Positions 22,250 to 34,870 of a DNA stretch of 64,000 bases are shown here, one piece after another (the first letter of the stretch is position 1; the number at the start of each line of letters is the position of its first letter). The stretch is from Agapanthus africanus (taxonomy: Eukaryota; Streptophyta; Magnoliopsida; Asparagales; Amaryllidaceae), in contig JASDDO010000026.1 of NCBI GenBank assembly GCA_030015575.1, positions 189,125,739 through 189,189,738 on the forward strand, written 5' to 3'. The position numbers and the translations under genes were made by a program. The notes beneath the pieces were generated by a model. The model was not told the DNA's origin. It saw nothing but the letters and a program-made list of their open reading frames with translations, and made no database searches.

Positions 22250-24009
22250 TATTGTTCGAGCTGGCGGTGCACAATAGGCTCATTTATTTGCCGAATCCAA
22301 AATGCCCATTGCAACCCGGTGAGGTTAATAATTCTAATTATTGCCCCTATCACCAAGAGATAGGCCATCCAATTAAAGATTGCTTCGTCTTTAAAGGCTG
22401 GATTGAAGATCAATACCAACAAGGCAAATTCACCCTGTCCGAGAATTGGAAAGTAAGCCCGCCACAGCCGCACTCTCCTAAAAGGACGGACACACCAGCG
22501 ACATCGTGCTCTTTTGTAGAAGAAGCTCCATGGGAGGTCGTTCTTTCAGCCAAAACAAAAAGAATGCTGAAAGATCTCCAAACGTGCCCGGTGTTCAGGT
22601 GGAAAAATCCACTGGAACCCGAGATCATCGAGGGAATGCTGAAACCGCGTCCAACTCTAAAAATTGGTGGTGATAGTCAAAGTGCTCACACCCAGTCGTC
22701 AAAGTCTTCGAAGAAGAAGAAGAAGACCAAAAAGCCCGTAAAGCGTGGTGACAAGCGCACGGACCTGCAAAAACAGAATGATGCGCTGGAAGAATATAAC
22801 CAAAAGGCGCGGACCCCAGTCACACTCCAAGAATTTCTCAGCCACGTTCTTGAGGACGGAGATGAAGACAATGGAGAAGACTCGTCGGATGATCTTAAAG
22901 ATTACGTAGCAAGTTGCCATGTGATCTCTCACTCGTCAATAAATGAGGAAGAAGCTCCTTACGCGGAGAAACTGGGGGCAGATCCCGAGCCGGAACTTCT
23001 AGGACCATCAGACGAAATGATTGATGCATTCCTAAACGAAGCTCTTTTGAAAAGCAAAGCGGATCGAGAGCACGAGATGGTCATATTTGAAAAGGCCAAA
23101 TGCCGGCGACTGGACGAAAGGGTTAAAACACTCCTACCAGATCAAAGTACCGCCGCAAATAAAAGCAAGTTCAAGACGTGGAAAAGGTTCGCCAAAGCCA
23201 TATCGATGGGAATGAATCTGCCACCCTCCGAAGAAAACACTCCTAATGAAGCGGATATACATCCTAGCTACTGCTTATATCATTGAAAGATTGCGCACCC
23301 CACTGAAGAGTGCAATTCTTTTAAAAGCTGGTGGCAGAGATATGTTTCTCACCGACAACATTTTAAGCGGATGAAACGCAAAACTCGTCGGGAGCAAAGA
23401 AATATGACCGAGGAGCGCAAAAGAACTACTGGAAACTGTCATATGGTTGACTACGGGGGATCACAAGTTCTCACCTTCAGGAGCGACTCTGACAAAGAAA
23501 TGACTCTCGGCCCTCTCTTCAAAGAATCCACCTCAGGAAAAGAGGAAGAACCGAAGAGCTGTGAGAACATTCAGCTGCGCAATCACACGTTACCTGAAAA
23601 TAATCTCGGACACGTAGACAAAGGGTCGAATAAAAGGGATAAGGGAAAAAGAAAAGGTCCTTGAGAATATCATCCTCGTTGACCAAGCCGTCGAAGAGCT
23701 GATAGCCAAGGATCCGCCAAAGAAAAGCAAGGTGGATTACAACATTTTGGCACATCTAAGAAAGATACTCGACGCCCTTCTTCTATCCAAAGAGGCGAGA
23801 GATTCTTTGATCAAGGCACTACAAGAGCCCGAGAAATTCCAAGCTTTCCTCTCCGAAGAAAAGATGAAGGACGAGCTGGAAGAAGTGCACACAGCATTTA
23901 TCACCTTCGGCGATGAAGATCTCCTCCTCGAGACATGCGAGCACAACCGTCCCCTTTATGTCTCTGGATACTGTCATGATATCAAGATAGGCAAAATCCT
24001 GGTCTATAA
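22250..24009 (+). pseudogene. F gag C-terminal region with repeated zinc-knuckle-like modules
   Basis: The first knuckle, CPYHQEIGHPIKDC (22342-22383), has C-X2-H-X4-H-X4-C spacing, a variant of the CCHC knuckle used by Gag to bind RNA. A second module of the same kind lies at 23272-23313. Between them are a basic Lys-rich tract (SSKKKKKTKKPVKRG near 22700-22745) and acidic stretches. The region ends where G is inserted, just before the protease active-site motif. Broken by several lesions. Confidence 0.78.
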
Positions 24010-25899
24010 TGTTAGTGTATATGCCCTAGGGGCCATTATTGTATCATACTAGTTTGTATATTACTTAATGGAAGCTTGGGATATTCACATGTATATAACA
24101 GTCTTGCTAAACATTGGTAGTATGCTACTTGGTTTTTCTATCTTAATATGTGAGTATACATATTGATAGAGCTCTTAGGATCTTGCTTGACTACCAGCGT
24201 TGTGATGGCAGTCACACTAATGGGCTGGGTAGTCTACAAGCACATCCTTATTCAGGTCCCTAGTCGTAGGATTATCGAGACAGGGCATCGATACTCCGGA
24301 GTAGACTAGTGTGTACGCTTCTCATCCCAGTTGGGGAGATGGTTTGTCCCACAGCCGTCAGTACGTCGTACTGGAGATAGTATGCAGGTGCTCGTTAGGA
24401 TACGGGTACACCGGATAGGACTCACAGGGAACTGTTGGTTGGTTTTATACCAGTCGTCAGTGAACAGTTCCCAGGTGACATGAGTACAGCATAGTCCGCA
24501 GACTTGACACTGCTACTTCGCCTAGAGTGTGTCCCACTGTTCTTAGATTGCTACCCTACCACGGCTCAAAGGAGTCGTGCAAACAGGTAGCAGTTGGGTG
24601 CAGTCCCGAGCACTTGGAGGCAGTGGCGGTTAGACAGGATTCATCTCTCCCGGTATTGGGAGTTGATATCACGCTGTGTCAGAGAGCCATTACGCAAAGG
24701 CCCTGGCCAGGGCAAGCGAGATTTGCTGGTAGGTTCCAGTAGTTTCTCAGGGTGTAATGGGCTTCACTCCGACATGACTTATACCACTATTAGGGGACTG
24801 ACACTTTTCGCCCCCCTAGGTCCGATATGCGATAGTCTTAGACGAACAGACCGGACTGTACGGCGATTGTCACATCAGACTCAGTAGGAGTTCGGATGGG
24901 TTTCCTCATCGGCCTTCTTATCGACATCTACCTGGGGACCGTTACGTACAGCTAGTGCCGCTTGCGGTCTGTGGTTAAACCCACTGCCAGCATAGTAGTC
25001 GAGTCTCTAGAGTCCCATACAAAGAGTTTCCCTACTCCAAGCGAAACGATATAGAGGTCGTATGGTTTTACGACAAGGGTTCGGACGCATACGTGTGTTA
25101 CGCACGTACGACATCCGGACAGTTTTTACTAGCTGGCTTTGGTTTAAGCCAATTTCTAGTATCCGGTTATTGGATTTATACAATCTAAAGTTTTTCCGTG
25201 TTTTCACGGATAGGAGGGGCGTTCTCGTAATTGCGCGAGAAGCTTCTAGAAGATGGTGACTTGGGGGTTAAGGTGGCATATGCATTAAATGAGATTAGTG
25301 AGTCATTTGAGTGATTCATCCATGTCATTAATGCATCATAAATGCTTAATGACTCATGGAGATGAATCACCCTCTTGTATTTATTAAGCATGATGATTAA
25401 TCCTTTATTTTCTTTTATTGGATAAATGATTATGCTTGATATATATTATGATAGATCATTATCTCATCTCATTCTCTTGCTCACTTTCTCTGTCCTCAAG
25501 CTCTCTCTCTTCAAACCCTAATCCTCCCCTCTTATGTGTTGAGACCAAGGATTAGAGTAGACTACTTAATCCTTAACCATTCTCTATATCACCTAGGTTA
25601 CTTAGATTAGCGATTTAAGAAACCTAGTTACCTCAAGTTAGAGGCGAAGCTTGTACTAAAGCTCTCGGGTGGATCTTCTACTACATAGAGAAGGCCGGAG
25701 AGGACGTGAAGAACGACAAGACGAAGGACTCGGTTCTTTAGGTATAATTACTTATCATAGTAGTTAACTCTTCTATGGTTTCTTGTTAGTTATTGTTTAA
25801 GCAAAGATTCTCGGTTAGTCGATGTTTACGCATAAAACAAGATCGTTTTTCATTATTCCGCCTCCCCGCAAGTCGTGGGGTGTTGTACATCGACTTACA
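24010..25899 (+). repeat. 5' LTR of G
   Basis: TGTTAGTGTATATGCCC ... ATCGACTTACA, about 1.89 kb. It carries the conserved long inverted repeat GGGAACTGTT...AACAGTTCCC (24427-24472) and CAGTACGTCGTACTG near 24359. Confidence 0.93.
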
Positions 25900-25900
25900 G

Positions 25901-25912
25901 TGGTATCAGAGT
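25901..25912 (+). other. Primer-binding site of G
   Basis: TGGTATCAGAGT lies one base after the LTR end and matches initiator-Met tRNA with one difference from the canonical site. Confidence 0.88.
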
Positions 25913-27988
25913 CTCGCTAAACAATAATTAACTCATTAGCAAAGTCGTATGAATTTCGAACGCAAAACAAACCAAAAAACGACATCGATATCACAAGTTT
26001 CTGTCGAATTTTAAACAGGCTCTAAAAATTTTTCAGGTTGCTGCAGAGTAACAAGTATAGAAAGATAAGAACACTGGAGAAAAATGGGTTTGTGAATCGG
26101 CCATACAGCCACGGAACCGCGGCCGATCCCACCGATCTGCCGCGGATCCACGGCCGAGTTGGGGCCGATTCGACCCAGTTTGCTCCTGTTATTCTTTTGT
26201 GATATTTTTGTGTTTTCTGGAATGTTTATTTTCTGCTCAAAGTCTCAGGTGCACAGAGAAGTTTTGGGAGTAGAATATAATATGTTTGCTCAATCGAAAT
26301 TATACGATGTTTGCTAATTTGATTATATCTGTGATTGTATAATGTGTTCGTAAACCTCCCCTAAATGCTAGTATGTCGGTTGGCAGGGGGTTGCACATTT
26401 CTGTAATGGTTTTTACTGTTTGTGGTTGTGAATTATATTGGACTGTTGTGATGATTAGCCGGGGTTTGAGATGGGTTGTTATATTCATTCATTCATTGTA
26501 ATTGTAATATGTTGTAATATTATTTTGCGGGGCACATCCAGGTTGCGGTTGTAGCCACAGTTGTATTATTTCATTTTACTGTTTTTGCTCCTAGGATAGA
26601 CCCAAGATGGGGTGCACAAACTACCGGGTACTTTGAAGTGTTTAGTGGCCTACTCACTTTGTTGAGGGAGACCGCTTCACTTCGGGTATTTGACGGGTAG
26701 TTTGCCGTACCCGTAGGGGTCTAGGGTGGGGTAATGGCTATTCATCACAACTGTGTAATCCGTCTTTTGTTGCAGGCTCTAAACAAAAACGGATTGCTTG
26801 CAAATCCAATAAAGTTCATATAAGATATGGAATGCCTATTATTGCGTCAGACGAATGTACAATATCTATATATGATAGATATTTAGACGCCACTTATGTT
26901 TTACACCCGCGCTAGCCCAGCACCCGCTCTGCCGTTAGTTAAGTAACCTAACGGGTGATGACGGGACCGCGTAGCGAATGCGGATGGCATAATAGGGCAT
27001 TGTATTTTCGTTGTTTTCTGCAATGATAGGTTAATGATGGGACGCATTATTTATAATGCAAAGAAAATAAACCATAAGATGAATCGTTGGAACAATTTAA
27101 AAGAAACCACTCGGTTATTTTAAAACAGATGATATTTTTAAATTGCGGAGCTTTAACCACTCTTTTTAAAAGCTATCAGGTTCCTTCGGTCATATCAAGT
27201 TCACTACGTTCACGGTTTCTCCAAAACCATTCGTAGCCCTCCGTCATTTCATTTGGGTATTCAGTAGTATTCAAGCTATGTATTTTGACCTAACGCCAAG
27301 GCATAGTGTTTGGTAGCTGCTGGGTATTCATTTGTCGCATAGATAGATGAGTTAGTTTGGGACAGTCGTATTATCATTTTGGCCGAACATCAAGGATATA
27401 TACGGATGGGTTCAAATTAACAAGATAATGATGGGTAGAACTTGACATGTGACTTATGACATTTTGACCTAACGCCAAGGTCATAAGAGCATGGGGCAAA
27501 AATATATATCGGGAATTTCTAAAGAAACTGAAATTTGCAAAGAGTTGCATACCATTTAGTGTTTGATGAAGGTTGGTAGGATTCCTTCAACATTATCATA
27601 CGATGATATTTGGATACCGATCCTACTGTGAGTATATGCTACTCATCAGGAGATTCGTCACTTAACGATCAATGCTATAAACCAAGTAGGTGTCAAGAAA
27701 GGTGTCAGCGGGGTTATGCCCCAAGAGAAATGAGGTTATTTAATTAAGGAACTTCGCGAAAGCGTTGAAAAACCTCCCTCGAAGTACTGACACCAGCCTG
27801 GCTGAACGGTTAAGCAAGTATTGTACGGTGAGAATAGTCCTGGCTAATTCTTCTTTTATGGTTTGAGGAAGGATTCGAGAAACAGTGGGAGCCATCCAGT
27901 TTAGATAAATTAAAGACCACTCTAAACTTGCAAGAGCATCATGCTAATGAGTTTTCTTCTCTCTCTCCTAATTGCAGCGACCCTGAAA
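25913..27988 (+). other. Untranslated leader of G
   Basis: About 2.1 kb between PBS and gag with no credible coding region, unusually long for copia. It shares conserved blocks with E and H and ends with CTCTCTCCTAATTGCAG (27961-27977), 11 bases before the gag ATG at 27989. Contains the GACCTAACGCCAAGGTC inverted repeat (27466-27482). Confidence 0.8.
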
Positions 27989-28840
27989 ATGACTGGACTT
28001 AAGTTACTTTTAGAGAAAAATATACTGACAGGGCCAAACTATAAAGATTGGCTGTGGAATGTCAAAATGGCTTTGACCTATGACAAATTGGGGTACGTCC
28101 TCACCGCTAAGGCACATGCTGTCCCTGGTCCCAAATCCAGTAATGCGGATAAGGAAATCCGCAAAACCTGGGATTTCGATTGCGCGAAAGCCAAGTGCAT
28201 CGTGCTTGCCTCGATGAACAATGAACATCAGAGGAGGCACGATGATATGGAACTAGATGCCATATTTCTCCATACAAAGGAACTTTATGGAGAGCAATCT
28301 CGTATAGCAAGATACGAGACCTCTAAGAACTTGTTTCGAGCGACGTTGGCTGTCGGATCATCAGTAGGAGAACATGTCCTAAAGATGATCGGCTATATAG
28401 AAGAGCTCGCAGACCTTGGGACAACTTTGGATAATGAGCTCTATACAGACCTTATTCTCCAGTCCCTTCCTTCCACCTACGCCCAGTTTATTCTGAACTT
28501 CAACATTCAAAGAAAAGAAGTTGAACTTCCGGAACTCCTTAACATGTTGAGGAGTGCAGAGGGCACCTTGCAGAAGGCAAGGGAGACACCCGCTATGTTT
28601 GTTAGCAGTGCTTCTTCTTCCGGGTCCAAGGCTAAGGCCAAAGGAAGGAAAAAGAAGGCCGCCACCAAACCTAAAGGAGGTGTAAGTAAGGTGGGAGGGA
28701 AGGGAAAGAAAAAGTTTGCGGTACCGATAGTGGCCCAGGATGAGTGCTTCCATTGTCACAGGAAAGGGCACTGGAAGAAGGATTGTAAGGCGTGGAACGC
28801 CAAGAACCAGGAACCGAAGCAAGCTGTGGCTTCGACTTCA
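27989..28840 (+). pseudogene. G gag region
   Basis: Copia Gag, starting MTGLKLLLEKNILTGPNYKD and continuing through YGEQSRIARYETSKNLF and LILQSLPSTYAQF to a Lys-rich linker and the zinc knuckle CFHCHRKGHWKKDC (about 28747-28788, CX2CX4HX4C, RNA binding). An upstream in-frame ATG at 27941 lies within the leader-end motif; the 27989 ATG matches the equivalent start in A and H. This is the best preserved gag among the three copia copies. Confidence 0.88.
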
Positions 28841-31800
28841 GGTGTGTTTGTAATTGAGAATTGTCTGTCAATCAACTCTACTTCCTGGGTATTAGATACC
28901 GGATCAGGATCTCATATTTGCAATTAATTGCAGGCACTGAGAAACCGTAGAGTGCTGAAGGAAGGTGATATGACCCTGATGGTTGCTAACGGAGCTAGCG
29001 TGGGAGTTGTGTCCGTAGGGGATTATCACCTGGGATTGACGAGTGGACACATTTTGGTTTTACATAACTGTTTTTGTGTACCCAGCTTAACGTGTAATAT
29101 CATATATGTTTCCTTGTTATCAAATAAAGGTTATGATTTCACGTTTGGAAGTGGTGTTGTTAACATCCACCTTAATCATAGTTTGATTGGGTCCGATACA
29201 CTGGAAAACGGTATATATGTGTTGAACCAACTCCAAATTTTCAATGTCCAGAACACACTAAAAAGAAAGTCTCCAGATTTAAATAAAGCTTTCTTATAGC
29301 ATTGTAGACTGGGTCACATCAATGAGAGAAGGTTGACAAAGATACATAGAGAAGGATATTTGGACTCGTTCGAATATCAAACTTATGTCACTTGTCAATC
29401 TTGTCTCAAAGGAAAGATGACAAAGACTCCATTTACTGGACATGGAGTAAGAGCGAGCGAGCTCTTAGGACTCATACACAGTGATGTATGTGGTCCAATG
29501 TCTACACATGCAAGAGGTGGTTTTTCCTATTTCATTACTTTCACGGATGATTACTCAAGGTACGGATTCATTTATCTGATGAAACATAAATCCGAGGCTT
29601 TTGAGAAATTCCAAGAGTTTAAGAATGAAGTAGAAAACCAAACCGGCAAAAGTATCAAGACACTAAAATCTGATCGAGGTGGTGAATACTTAAGTGGCGA
29701 GTTCTTAGGTTACCTAAAAGAGAAAGGAATTCTCCCTCAGCTTACTCCTCCATACACTCCACAGCATAACGGTGTATCGGAGAGACGGAATCGAACCCTA
29801 TTGGATATGGTACGTTCCATGATAAGTAATGCTGAGTTGCCGCGATCGTTTTGGGGTTATGCGCTAGAATCAGCGGCATATCTTTTGAGCATGGTACCTA
29901 CCAAGACTGTGCCTACCACGCCATATCAGATGTGGAGTGGGAAGAAACCCCATCTTCAGTATATAAAGATTTGGGGATGTCCAGATTTTGTTAAAAAGCA
30001 GCATGTGGACAAGCTCGAGGCACGATCAGTAAAGTGTAAGTTTGTGGGATATCCAAAGAACTCCAAGGGATATCTATTCTATTACGCAGAGGAACAAAAG
30101 GTATTTGTTTCTCGTAATGCCCATTTTCTAGAACATCAGTTTTTAGAAAAAGAAACAAGTGGGAGCGAAATAGAACTTGAAGAAATTCCAGAACCACAAA
30201 CTAATACTGAAAATTTGGTAGAACAAGTAGTTCAAGAAGAACAGGAAATTTCCGCACCCCTCCGCAGGAGTAGTAGGCCGTCTCATCCGCCTAAGAGATA
30301 CTACGGTTTTCTCATAGATGGGGATAGAGAGGATTGCATCATAGATGATGATGAACCTACTGTCTTCCAGCAGGCCATCCAGAGCGGCGACTCGGTACGA
30401 TGGCTTGATGCAATGCGGACCGAAATGGAGTCCATGTACATCAACAAATTATGGACTTTGGACTTTACTCCAGATGGGGTAAAACCCATAGGATGCAAAT
30501 GGATCTTCAAGAAAAAGATTGGTGTAGATGGACAGGTGGAAACCAATAAGGCTAGACTTGTTGCAAAGGGTTTTCGTCAAAGACTTAGTTTGGACTATGA
30601 CGAAACTTTTTCTCCAGTGGCTATGCTCAAATCCATTCGGGTCCTTCTTGCTATTGCTGCCTTCCATGATTATGAAATCTGGCAGATGGACGTAAAGACG
30701 GCTTTTCTGAATGGAAATTTAGAAAAGTGCGTCCATATGGATCAGCCAGAAGGTTTCAATCAGAGTGGGAGCAGCGGGAAAGTATGAAAGTTGCTTAAGT
30801 CCATTTATGGACTGAAGCAGGCATCACGAAGTTGGAACATCTGTTTTGATGAAACAGTCAAAAAATATGACTTTATCAAAAATCCAGAAGAACCGTGCAT
30901 ATATAGTAAAGTTGTAGCAAGAACTGTCGTATTCCTCGTCTTGTACATGGATGACATTCTATTGATAGAAAATGACATTCTTATGCTACAATCTGTCAAA
31001 GGATTCTTGTCACACAGGTTCTCCATGAAAGACCTGGGTGATGCCTCTTACATTCTGGGGATCCGGATCTATCGTGATAGATCCAAGAGGATGTTGGGAC
31101 TTTCGCAGTCCAGGTATATCGACACTGTACTGAAAAGATTCAGTATGGAAGATTCTAAGCGCGGTAATCTACCGGCTTGTCATGGAATCACCCTATCCAA
31201 AGAGATGTCTCCCAAGACTGATTTGGAAAGGGAACGCATGTTAATTATACCCTACGCTTCTGCGGTAGGCTCTATAATGTATGCGATGTTGCGCACCAGA
31301 CCAGATGTAGCTTACGCACTGAGCGTGGTAAGCCGGTATCAGTCAGACCCAGGGGAGAAGCTGGATAGCAGTAAAGAACATTCTCAAGTACCTGAGGAGG
31401 ACTAAGGAGATGTTCTTGGTTTACGGCGGAAAAGACCTCAAGATGGAGGCCATGCTGATTCCGGCTTCCAGAGTGATAAGGACGATTCCAAGTCCATGTC
31501 AGGTTATGTCTTTACCCTCAATGGAGGGGCGGTGTGCTGGATGAGTTCCAAGCAGGACACCGTTGCTCACTCGACGATGGAAGCGGAGTATATTGCTGCT
31601 TGCGATGCCGCAAAAGAAGCGGTCTAGATGAAGAAGTTCCTAACATAACTTCAGGTGGTTCCTACCATTGTTGATCTAATACCTCTGTATTGCGACAACA
31701 ACGGAGCTATAGCTTTAGCGAAAGAACCAAGGTACCATCAGAAGTCCAGACACATCTTAAGGCGGTATCACCTTATCAGGGAGATCATTGATCATCGGGA

Positions 31801-31927
31801 GATCGAGGTTCGGAGAGTTGCTACTGAAGAGAACATTGATGATCCATTCACAAAGGCCCTACCTCAGATGCAGTTCGAGAGGCTACTCGAGATCATCGGT
31901 CTTCGATATGCCAGTACATGGCCCTAG
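28841..31927 (+). pseudogene. G pol region (PR-IN-RT-RH)
   Basis: Protease WVLDTGSGSHICN (about 28886-28924); GAG-pre-integrase near 29300; integrase core HSDVCGPMSTHARGG, FITFTDDYSRYGF, SDRGGEY and TPQHNGVSERRNRTL (about 29480-29810); RT with YDETFSPVAMLKSIRVLL, DVKTAFLNG and LYMDDILLI (about 30410-31060); RNase H with [18 protein letters not shown] and YCDNNGAIALAKEP (about 31420-31927). Broken by about five lesions, although integrase and RT blocks read well. Confidence 0.92.
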
Positions 31928-31929
31928 TG

Positions 31930-31941
31930 CAAGTGGGAGAT
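31930..31941 (+). other. Polypurine tract of G
   Basis: CAAGTGGGAGAT directly precedes the 3' LTR. Confidence 0.85.
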
Positions 31942-33826
31942 TGTTAGTGTATATGCCCTAGGGGCCATTATTGTATCATACTAGTTTGTATATTACTTAA
32001 TGGAAGCTTGGGATATTAACATGTATATAACAGTCTTGCTAAACATGGTAGTATGCTACTTGGTTTTTCTATCTTAATATGTGAGTATACGTACTGATAG
32101 AGCTCTTAGAATCTTGCTTAACTACCAGCGTTGTGATGGCAGTCACACTAGTAGGGGCTGGGTAGTTTACAAGCACATCCTTATTCCCTAGTCGTAAGAT
32201 TATCGAGACAGGGCATCGATACTCCGAAGTAGACTAGTGTGTACGCTTCGCATCCCAGTTGGGGAGATGGTCTGTCCCACAGCCGTCAGTACGTCGTACT
32301 GGAGATAGTATGCAGGTGCTCGTTAGGTTACGGGTACACCGGACAGGACTCACAGGGAACTGTTGGTTGGTTTTATACCAGTCGTCAGTGAACAGTTCCC
32401 AGGTGACATGAGTACAGCATAGTCCGCAGACTTGACACTGCTACTTCGCCTCGAGTGTGTCCCATTGTTCTTAGATTGCTACCCTACCACGGCTCAAAGG
32501 AGTCGTGCAAACAGGTAGCAGTTGGGTGCAGTCCCGAGCACTTGGAGGCAGTGGCGGTTAGACAGGATTCGTCTCTCCCGGTATTGGGGGTTAATGTCGC
32601 GCTGTGTCAGAGAGCCATTACGCAAAGTCCTGGCCAGGGCAAGCGAGATTTGCTGGTAGGTTCCAGTAGTTTCTCAGGGTGTAATAGGCTTCAATCAGAC
32701 ATGACTTATACCGCTATTAGGGGACTGACGCTTGCCGCCCTCCTAGGCCTGATATGCGATAGTCTTAGACGAACAGACCGGACTGTATGGAGATTGTCAC
32801 ATCAGACTCAGTAGGAGTTCGGATGGGTTTCCTCATCGGCCTTCTTATCGACATCTACTTGGGGACCGTTACGTACAGCTAGTGCCGCTTGCGGTCTGTG
32901 GTTAAACCCACTGCCAGCGTAGTAGTCGAGTCTCTAGAGTCCCACACAGAGAGTTTCCCTACTCCAGGCGAAACGATATAGAGGTCGTATGGTTTTGCGA
33001 CAAGGGTTCGGACGCATACGTGTGTTTACGCACGTACGACATCCGGACAGTTTTTACTAGCCGGCTTTGGTTTAAGCCAGTTTCTAGTATCCGGTTATTG
33101 GATTTATACAGTCTAAAGTTTTTCCGTGTTTTCACGGATAGGAGGGGCGTTCTCGTAATTGCGCGAGAAGCTTCTAGAAGATGGTGACTTGGGGGTTAAG
33201 GTGGCATATGCATTAAATGAGATTAGTGAGTCATTTGAGTGATTCATCCATGTCATTAATGCATCATAAATGCTTAATGACTCATGGAGATGAATCACCC
33301 TCTTGTATTTATTAAGCATGATGATTAATCCTTTATTTTCTTTTATTGGATAAATGATTATGCTTGATATATATTATGATAGATCATTATCTTATCTCAT
33401 TCTCTTGCTCACTTTCTCTCTCCTCAAGCTCTCTCTCTTCAAACCCTAATCCTCCCCTCTCATGTGTTGAGACCAAGGATTAGAGTAGACTACTTAATCC
33501 TTAACCATTCTCTATATCACCTAGGCTACTTAGATTAGCGATTTAAGAAACCTAGTTACCTCAAGTTAGAGGTGAAGCTTGTAGTAAAGCTCTCGGGTGG
33601 ATCTTCTACTACATAGAGAAGGCCGGAGAGGACGTGAAGAACGACAAGACGAAGGACTGGTTCTTTAGGTATAATCACTTATCATACTAGTTAACTCTTC
33701 TATGGTTTCTTGTTAGTTATTGTTTAAGCAAAGATTCTCGGTTAGTCGATGTTTACGCATAAAAAAAGATCGTTTTTCATTATTCCGTCTCCCTGCAAGT
33801 CGTGGGGTGTTGTACATCGACTTACA
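31942..33826 (+). repeat. 3' LTR of G
   Basis: About 1.885 kb, nearly the same as the 5' LTR in length and sequence, ending ATCGACTTACA. F coding sequence (protease) resumes at the next base. Confidence 0.94.
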
Positions 33827-34150
33827 GATAATGGGTCCTCCGTCAACCTTCTCAATGTAAGAGTGTTGAAGGAAATCTGCATGAGCGTTCAGCACCTCTC
33901 TCACGATAAAATCACCATCTCCAGGTTTGATACCCAGTCATCATGGACGTTCAGGTCTGTAATATTGACACTACGCTTTGGGCTGCTTGTCACGGACATC
34001 ATGTTTCATGTCATTGACGCCAAGACTTGCTATAACGCTTTGTTCGGCCAGCCTTGGTTACACAAGTATAGCATTATCCCTTCTACACAACATCAGTGTA
34101 TGAAGTACTTCAAAGATGGTCTCGAGTACACTGTGACGGGGAACTAAACC
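33827..34150 (+). pseudogene. F aspartic protease region
   Basis: Directly after G the F polyprotein resumes with the retropepsin-type motif NGSSVNLLNVRVLKEI, followed by a hydrophobic protease-like body (LRFGLLVTDIMFHVID, FGQPWLHKYSIIPST). The GQPWLH ending is typical of Tat-lineage gypsy protease. G interrupts the active-site motif itself. Confidence 0.82.
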
Positions 34151-34870
34151 CATTCTCTATGAATTAAGTCCGAAAGTACAAAGATGCAAAATGTTTCTTA
34201 CCAGATTTCGAGGACACGGAAAGATGTCACAAACCGAAGAACAAAGCTATCACCACTATTCCATTCTTCGGGAGTGACACTGAGGAGGAAGAGGAAATAG
34301 TTTATTCAGGACCGCCCTAATTCAACAAGCCGGGACCGTCCACCCCTATGTTGATCTTCGGTAGCGACTCGGAAGATGAGGTCAATGCCGTATTTTCTGT
34401 TCGACCACCAATACAAGCCTTCACAGACGATGATCGGAGTTTGCAAATTGCCATGGTTCCGCAAGAGCATTACAAAGAGCTTGACGCGCTTGATACCTAT
34501 AGTGTGCGAGAATTGCATAAATTCTACGTCCCTCCCAAGAAAAGAGATGAAAAGGCGATCCTTTTTTATCGATCAACGGAAACCAAAGTAGAGAAAAAAA
34601 TTTGGCATGCTGCCAATTCAACACTTGATAGGCTCCAGCCCATCCATCTGCCCAGATACTACACAGACGGATTAAAAAGGCTATTGAGGCGCCAAGGTGT
34701 ACCCCTTAAGCAGACAGCTTGACAAGCTCAGTTCTACAACAGGATCTGGAACGTCCCTGGAACTCAGCGAAAATTGCCCAACGGTAAAATAGAAACGATC
34801 GGGCTTGGATATATTCAATCCAAGAAACGGGAACGATTCCATGACTACTGCGTATACATGCCTTTGATGA
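34151..34870 (+). pseudogene. F linker between protease and RT, first part
   Basis: Coding-like sequence with acidic stretches (SDSEDEVNAVF) and a conserved-looking module (ALDTYSVRELHKFYVPPKKRDEKAILFYRS) that I cannot assign to a named domain. Such long linkers are usual between protease and RT in large Tat elements. It ends where H is inserted. Confidence 0.6.

Larger units (their letters stand above)
24010..33826 (+). mobile_element. Element G: Ty1/copia retrotransposon inserted in F
   Basis: A full-length element, 9.8 kb: 5' LTR 24010-25899, PBS, long leader, gag-pol, polypurine tract, 3' LTR 31942-33826. Flanks are TATAA (24005-24009) and GATAA (33827-33831), a target duplication with one difference. 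It splits the F protease region. LTRs look about 96-98% alike where compared. Coding region broken by about five lesions. Closest visible relatives are A and H. Confidence 0.95.

Noticed and set aside
33713-34147. A separate host aspartic protease gene next to G
   Set aside because: The sequence is the F protease region, split from the rest of F by the insertion of G, as the near-matching flanks show.
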